A stretch of DNA of 64,000 nt from Hypericum androsaemum (lineage: Eukaryota > Streptophyta > Magnoliopsida > Malpighiales > Hypericaceae). Shown one piece after another: positions 57,301-64,000 of the stretch; position 1 is the stretch's first letter; each line of letters opens with the position of its first letter. Position numbers and translations under genes: made by a program. The stretch is from the NCBI GenBank assembly GCA_963995505.1, contig OZ023187.1, positions 813,501 through 877,500 of the forward strand. The letters run 5' to 3'. The notes under the pieces were generated by a model that had not been told where the DNA came from, searched no databases, and saw only the letters and a program-made list of their open reading frames with translations.

Positions 57301-60300
57301 CAGTTGCAGCTTATGGGCCCCATTATACTGAATGGGATCGTGAAACTACTGGATAGTTATCCTGTCTCAGAAACAGGTATTCCTGAAAATATTAACAAAT
57401 TCCATCAATTTTTTTGCTTGCTATTGTAATTTTAGATTTCTTTTACAGTAACTTCTATTGAATACTTTATGACTCTTATGTGACTAGCTTTAATTTCATG
57501 CTTCAGACACTATTTCTAAGGAAATTAAGGCATTCTCTTTTCAAGCAATCGGTTTGCTTGCCCAACGTCTTCCTCACCTCTTTAGGTAGATAAATAACTT
57601 CTTTATTCAGGTATATTCTGTTACTGTGCCTCAGACTTTATGAACTCATGCACCGATTGCTGTCATTTAGAGATAAGATTGAGATGGCTGTTCGTCTTTT
57701 CGATGCACTGCAAGTGGAATCCCAGTCTCTCCGCCCTGTTATACAGGAAACCGCCAGTGCCCTTGCTACTGCATACAAGGTGCCCTCTCTCTTGAAATTG
57801 TCTGTGTCCTTTTGCCATGGATCAAGATGTTGGATGTACTTTGTATAGCTTTAGGTGGGGAACTTGTGTGTTGAATTAATCTCAATGCTGGTCAAAGTAC
57901 ATAAATGTGGTTTCTACACGTCACGATGGAGAAAGCCCTTGTCAGCTTATGCTGCATGTTTGAGTAGGTATTTTTGTCACTTTTTATTTGTCTGTTTAAG
58001 TCAGATGTTCTGATTTTTAGTTCATAGCACTAACGCATGGCTTCACTGTAACTGGGATCAATATCATGGTTATTGTATAACTATTGGTACATGAAATTTT
58101 TTTTGTTGGATTTTTTAGATAGTATCATTGTTCTTAATATGAATTGTCGATTCATTTTTCAATTAGAGATGGTGATCTCATGTCCTATCTAACCATCAGG
58201 GAGCACCAGCCGCTTTGTTGATGGAGTTGGAAAGATTATTGCTGAAAAACTGTCATGCGGTATGTAACAACTTGCAAGATTCATTTGATGGCTGATAGAG
58301 TAAATTTTTTTAGAAGTAGAGACCCTATGATGTTGCTTCTGTTTGACCTGTAAGTTGATAGAGAAACAAAAACATTTACCATACAGGAGGAAAACGAAGT
58401 GCGCTTTTGTGCAGTAAGATGGGCGACGACTTTATTTGATTTGCAGCATTGTCCAAGCCGATTTATTTGCATGCTCGGATCTGCAGATTCTCGGTTGGAC
58501 ATCAGGTAAAAAAAAATTTTAAGGCATTTTGCTGCTCTTGTCGTCTGACATCAGTTTTACTTTCAAGAATTCTTTCTGGGTTGCTCCATCTCCCACAAAA
58601 TTTCCTACATTTTTTCCACTAGGGAAATAGCGCTGGAAGGCCTGTTTCCTCTCAAAGGTGAAGGCCACAAGACATCCCAGAGCCTGGATATTAAGCACCC
58701 AAAACTTGCTGAAATGTTGGGTTACATTCTTCAGCAGTATCCAGCGTTGTTGAATTCGAGTGACAACAGGGAACAAAAGCTTCTCTTTCCATCACAATTG
58801 TATGTGGTGATGATTAGATTTTTGGTGAAGTGCTTTGAGTCTGAATTGGAGCAAAACAGTTCTATTGGGAGATCATCTGATTTCCTGTCGTCAGCCCAAA
58901 AATTGTGTTCGCTGATAGAACATGCTATGGCATATGAGGCATCTCTTGAGTTGCATGCCACAGCATCCAAGACGTTGATTACAATTAGTTCCTATCTTCC
59001 AGAGGTGTGTTATGGCTTTCCATTTTGGATCAATTTTGATATTTTCTTCATAGTTAACTGTTACATGGGTGCACCCCCTTGATGCCTTTTAATACAATTT
59101 TTGCTTATTTAGCCAAAAAAAACTTCATAGTAATTTGTACTTGTTTACTTCCTCCCTCTATTTGAGCGTGCAATTTTTGGTATGACTTTGGTAGATGATA
59201 GCATTACACTACGCATCTCGAATCTCCTGGCTGAAGCAATTACTGAGTCATGTGGACGTAGATACTCGTGAATCAGCAGCACGTCTCCTTGGGATTGCTT
59301 GTTCTGCAATTCCTGTCACTGCATCAGCTGATGTCATTAATGAACTACTTGCCAGGATAAGTAAAAGAAACACTTCAAGGTGCGTGCTATGGCTTTTGTT
59401 ATGCTTTATTTGTGTGATAGAGAATTGCTTACTGATTGTTTGTTGGGTGGATTCATTTGCAGATACGAGGCAACTCATGGAGCATTGTGTGCCCTAGGAT
59501 ATGTTACTGCAGATTATGTGTCTAGGACAACTGCTGTAAGTTGCACGATTTCTTTCATGTTGTCCCTGTTTCTTGATCGTGGGAAGTGTTCAATTGATCC
59601 AACCAGCTCCCAAGCTTCCTTGGTGTGCACTTGCATGTCCCGTTGATTCTACAAGTACAAAAGCAATTTTGAAGGAGAAAATAGATGCCGATCACGGCAC
59701 CTCCTTTTTTCCTTTTTCATTATTATATTTTTAAAAATATGTTGAGAAGATAAACCAGCTTTTTTGGTAGAGGCGCTTTACTATCTATGCAAGGCATCTG
59801 GATATGCTTGTTCGTTTTTCATTTTGTTGAGGTATAGATATGCTCCTTGTACGGGATGATGCTTTAACTCATACTTCTCCTTATTTATGTTTGCACGTTG
59901 GCGTTCTTTGAATGTTCTGTGCATAATTTGTTGACCAAACATTGTTTCAGGCATTCTTTTTACATATCTCTTTCTTGATTGTCAGATACCTGATACATTG
60001 TTCCAGAATGTTCTCAAATGCTTAACTGATGTTGCCAACTCTGAGACTGCGGTACTTGCATCTATGGGAATGCAAGGTCTTGGTCATATTGGGCTGCGAA
60101 TACCATTACCTCCTCTTCAAGAAGGTTCTGTCACAGGTGATATTCTTGGCTTTCTTAATGATATCTAAGGACATGCCACTTTATGGATGAGCACACTTCA
60201 TACTTTCCCTTGCTATAAGTGCAGGTCATGTTCTGATAATCTTACGTGAAAAGTTGAACAAACTACTTGGTGGCGATGATGTCAAATCGGTTCAGAAAAT

Positions 60301-63300
60301 AGTCATATCTCTTGGTCATATTTGTGTGAAAGAAGTTTCATCTTCATGCCTTGACACTGCCCTTGACTTAATTCTTAGCCTTAGCCGTTCTAAGGTTAGT
60401 TATATGCTGATTACATTTTTGCTTATTGTTGATTAATCTGCTAGCGAGAATTTTGTAACTTCATCATTTCATAGCCGCTGCTCGAACATATGCAATTCCT
60501 GAAATTTTTTGTACAGGTTGAGGATGTCTTATTTGCTGCCGGGGAGGCTTTATCGTTCTTGTGGGGTGGTGTTCCTGTGACAGCTGATATGATTCTCAAG
60601 ACTAACTATAGTTCGCTTTCAACGTCATCTAATTTTCTTCTGGGGGATATAAACTCGTCTCTGCCAAAGTTTTGGACAACGGGCAAAGATGAACCAGTTG
60701 ATGATTACCACATCACTGTTAGAACTGCAGTTACCAGCAAGCTTTTCAATTCCCTTCTATACAGCAGCAGGAAAGAAGAGCGTTGTGCTGGAGCTGTTTG
60801 GTTACTGTCTCTGACAATGTACTGCGGTCGTCATCCATCCATTCAGAAAATGCTTCCAGAAATTCAGGTCCATCATCTCTTATTCAGCAAAGTGACTATA
60901 ACTATCTCCAATGGAAATTCAGGTCCATCATCCCTGTTTAGTTAGTTCAAGTGATCTGTCCATGTGCAATCACCATGCCAACGAGTGGGTCATAATGCTT
61001 AGTCACTAGTAGCTTCTAGATTTCCATTATTCATATAGATTACAATGGAAATAAGCTAAACTTGTTTATTGGTCACTTGTTGTCAATAAATTAGCTTAAT
61101 TCTTTGATGATAGGGTCATTTGCTATGATTAGTAGTCCGTGTTTTCAACAGCATTGTTGTTGGAAGGCATTTGGCTATTGGTGTTGCCCTTACTGGATCA
61201 CTCCGACGGCTGTAAGAGATTCAGCCCTTGGTACCATCTGCACAATGCTTAGTCACTATTAGCTTCTAGATTTCCATTATTCATATATAGATTACAATGG
61301 AAATAAGGTAAACTTGTTTATTGGCACTTGTTGTCAATAAATTAGCTTAGTTCTTTGATGATAGGGTCATTTTATGTGATTAGTAGTCCGTGTTTTCAAC
61401 ACCATTGTCATTGGAAGGCATTTGGCTATTGGTGTTGCCCTTAAATGGATCACTCTGATGGCTGGAAGAGATTCAGCCCTTGGTACCATCTGCATAATGC
61501 GAAGGATCCATTTTTTTCCCTCCTTTTTTGAAAAGCTTCAGGCCTGTTAGGTACAGCTCAGCCAATAAGCTGCTAGTTTGGTAATCAAGGAAAAAAAGAC
61601 AATCTCAGTTTATGGACTTGCTTTGACCATATCATTTATCACGTAGATAATTCCCAAATATTTTTGCACATGGAGTGCGAGGTTCTTAAATGACAGTAGA
61701 TTGACATTTAAACAGTTCAGCTCTTGAGCAAAAGGGTTGTAGACCTTGTTGAATCTTTTACGTTGCAACTTGCGTTCGCCTTCTGTGGCTCTACTTATAT
61801 CTGAAGGCAAGACAATCTTAAATTGGAACCTTAAGCAGGAGGCTTTTTCACATCTGCTTGGTGATCAGAATGAACTAACACAGGAGCTGGCATCCCAAGG
61901 TATGAGTATTGTCTATGACCTAGGTGATTCATTCATGCAAAAGAACTTGGTAGATGCACTTGTCACAACTTTGACTGGTACTGGCAAGAGAAAAAGAGCT
62001 ATAAAGGTAATTAGTTTTCTCCTCATGTCATGTCTTTTATGTATAAACGTGGAGGTTGGAAGTGAGGATTTGAGTTATTAATTTGCAGCTGGTTGAAGAA
62101 TCTGAAGTGTTCCAAGATGGAGCCATTGGTGAAAGTCCCACTGGAGGGAAACTCACCACCTATAAGGAGCTCTGCAGTCTTGCAAATGAGATGGGCCAAC
62201 CAGACTTGATTTATAAGTTCATGGATCTGGCAAATCATCAAGCTGCTTTGAATTCCAAACGGGGTGCTGCTTTTGGATTTTCCAAGATTGCTAAGCAAGC
62301 TGGTGATGCCCTCCAGCCACACTTGCGATTGTTGATTCCTCGTCTAGTCAGATACCAATATGATCCTGATAAAAATGTGCAGGTAACAGCCAGACTTTGA
62401 TGTACAAAATGAGAGGCTGACTATTCCCATGACTTCTTTTTGCGTGCATCTTTAGATTCATTCCTGTGTTCCCAGGATGCAATGGCACACATTTGGAAGT
62501 CACTAGTTGCTGAACCAAAGAAAACTATTGATGAGCATTTGGATCTCATCATTGATGATTTGGTATCACAAAGTGGGTCCAGGCTTTGGCGTTCCCGGGA
62601 GGCTTCTTGTCTTGCCCTCTCTGATATTATTCAAGGAAGAAGGTTTGGTGAGGTGATGGTCATTCTTCCTCTCTTTTGTCTCTTACTCTCTGTACTTGTT
62701 CTCTTTCTGATGTTTTGCATGGGGTAGCACTTCTTTAATTTTCATCATTGCATACTCTGTCACTTGATCGAATAACCATGAAAATTGAAAAGGGGACTTG
62801 AATTTTCCTGGTCATTGAACCTACGTAAACCGTAATTTTTGTCCTCGTCTTGATTTAATAAGTTTGAGTGCAAACGGAAGAGGTATGCAATTTAGCATCA
62901 TGGGAATTACTCGCAGATGTACCAGCTATGCAGTTTATAACACATGGCAGAATTCTTGACGATATGGAAATTGAGACTTCTGATTTTGTATGGCTGTATT
63001 TGCTCCTGTAAGCATGACATTCCCTACTTGCAATAATGATGACAGTTTTTTATGTTTGGGATCAAGTCACTATACTGTTTGGCTTTAAAGGTAACAGATA
63101 ATAATTCTGCCACTCTGATTATCACATTTTTGGTGTGATCCTCTGTCACGCATTTTTATCATAACCTGAGCCTTTTGCCGTTATATATATTGCGGGTGAT
63201 CTGGGAATTTCCTCATTCTCTTCTGTTCTATATTCATTGATTAGATTGGGAACCATCTCAAGAAACTGTGGACTACAGCATTTCGTGCAATGGATGACAT

Positions 63301-64000
63301 CAAGGAGACTGTTCGAAATGCTGGCGACAGATTATGTCGTTCTGTCACTACCCTAACATTAAGGCTCTGTGATATCTCTTTGACAGAAGTCTCAGATGCT
63401 GGCAAGGCAGTGGAGATTGTTCTACCATTGTTACTTGCTGAAGGCATATTGAGTAAAGTTGATAGTGTCCGGAAGGCTTCTATTGGGGTTGTTATGAAGC
63501 TTGCTAAGGTCAGATTATGTCCTCTCTCTAGGTTGTTGCACCATGAAAGGTGGTTCCATCTATATTCATCCAGGATCTTACGACTTGATATTCAAGTATT
63601 AATTCTAATTAGCAACTGGATATGTCAGTTGTGAGGATAAACCTGACCTAGTGGTGCTATGTGGCTGAGTTGCATCTTATTCTGTAAGCTTATTTCCTAA
63701 TTTAATGTGAAGGGTTAATAATATCAAACTCATTTTGCAAGTTCCACCACTCAATTCCACTTCTTGCCTCTTGGTCTGCTTCATGGAAAACTATTTTTAG
63801 GAAATCAATGCAATAGTTGTCTTCAGGTTCTTCGAATAATTTGAACTGCATCAGGTAGTATGTTTCTGGCTTTCATATCCACGTCTTACCTTTCCCTTCC
63901 CTTCCCTTCCCTTCCCTTCTTCACATAACAGGGTGCAGGGACTGCGCTTCGTCCACACTTGCCCGATTTAGTTTGTTGCATGCTGGAAAGTTTGTCCAGC
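54325..64000 (+). CDS. ECM29: Proteasome adaptor/scaffold protein ECM29, 5' part (partial)
   Basis: Twenty-five exons read in frame to the window edge: 54325-54495, 54723-54890, 54972-55061, 55177-55313, 55396-55486, 55571-55653, 55771-55877, 55975-56124, 56910-56974, 57289-57376, 57507-57585, 57671-57779, 58200-58259, 58387-58505, 58623-59004, 59195-59379, 59463-59535, 59986-60136, 60225-60394, 60517-60867, 61839-62006, 62089-62382, 62476-62652, 63245-63508, 63932-64000. This gives 1267 codons, roughly 70% of the plant protein. Family signatures: EEMLDRMLTRLALCDDS at the N terminus, VNKRVKHHAEIGLPLMELW, SRLWRSREASCLAL and DDIKETVRNAGDRLCRSVT. ECM29 is a large HEAT-repeat protein that binds the 26S proteasome, joins core and regulatory particle and takes part in quality control and stress response (family knowledge). 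No frame break was seen. Introns are mostly short; intron 20 carries a tandem duplication. Confidence 0.93.
60991..61491 (+). repeat. Tandem duplication (about 250 bp x 2) in ECM29 intron 20
   Basis: 60991-61240 and 61241 to about 61491 are near-identical copies: both contain AATGCTTAGTCACTA, TTAGCTTCTAGATTTCCATT, GATGATAGGGTCATT, TAGTAGTCCGTGTTTTCAAC and AGATTCAGCCCTTGGTACCA. A few substitutions and single-base gaps separate them. Confidence 0.9.
63892..63920 (+). repeat. (CCCTT)n microsatellite at ECM29 intron 24 3' end
   Basis: Five to six units of TTCCC lie directly before the CACATAACAG acceptor of the last visible exon, so the run also forms the polypyrimidine tract of that splice site. 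Confidence 0.85.

Noticed and set aside
1..64000. CRISPR arrays, bacterial operons or phage features
   Set aside because: No spaced direct-repeat arrays, Shine-Dalgarno-linked operons or phage genes; the genes are intron-bearing plant genes.

Overview
The window is nuclear DNA of a eudicot plant, probably a rosid; I cannot name the species. The signs are genes split by GT-AG introns, AT-rich spacers, plant-specific families (flavonoid 3',5'-hydroxylase, chloroplast CLT transporter, defensin-like peptides) and a heavy load of LTR retrotransposons and Mutator-like elements. I rebuilt exon structures by reading splice sites and checking phase and family conservation; none is supported by transcripts here.

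Layout. 0.2-8.6 kb: a decayed Ty1/copia retrotransposon with a perfect 5-bp target duplication and an extra open frame ahead of gag. 9.3-9.9 kb: a two-exon defensin-like peptide gene (minus). 11.5-16.7 kb: a ten-exon CRT-like (CLT) plastid transporter gene (plus). 17.0-18.2 kb: a non-autonomous Mutator-like element. 19.0-26.3 kb: a Ty3/gypsy-type element carrying only gag and protease. 27.1-27.7 kb: a second defensin-like gene (plus), paralogous to the first. 28.9-29.9 kb: a second Mutator-like element. 30.1-32.8 kb: an eight-exon gene for a PpiC plus rhodanese protein. 34.3-35.1 kb: a phospholipase A2-like gene. 35.6-38.1 and 40.1-43.8 kb: two tandem intact flavonoid 3',5'-hydroxylase genes (CYP75A, minus). 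47.4-48.7 kb: a Mutator-like element holding a PPR gene fragment (Pack-MULE). 48.8-49.1 kb: a small inverted-repeat element. 50.6-51.4 kb: a solo copia LTR. 52.3-53.4 kb: another Mutator-like element with a 9-bp target duplication. 54.3-64 kb: the first 25 exons of ECM29, running off the window.

How the genes relate. The two CYP75A copies act in the anthocyanin/flavonol branch that makes trihydroxylated (delphinidin/myricetin-type) compounds. Their core promoters share a TATA box and a MYB-type AC element, but only the first copy has a perfect G-box beside it. CLT and the PpiC-rhodanese gene are, as I recall, neighbours in Arabidopsis too (At5g19380/At5g19370), so this looks like an old gene pair now spread apart by transposons and a defensin-like gene. 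ECM29 is a housekeeping proteasome scaffold. The strongest unusual signals are the extra copia ORF, the set of Mutator-like elements with different cargo, the odd nine-cysteine peptide pair, and the divergence in promoter and intron of the CYP75A tandem pair.
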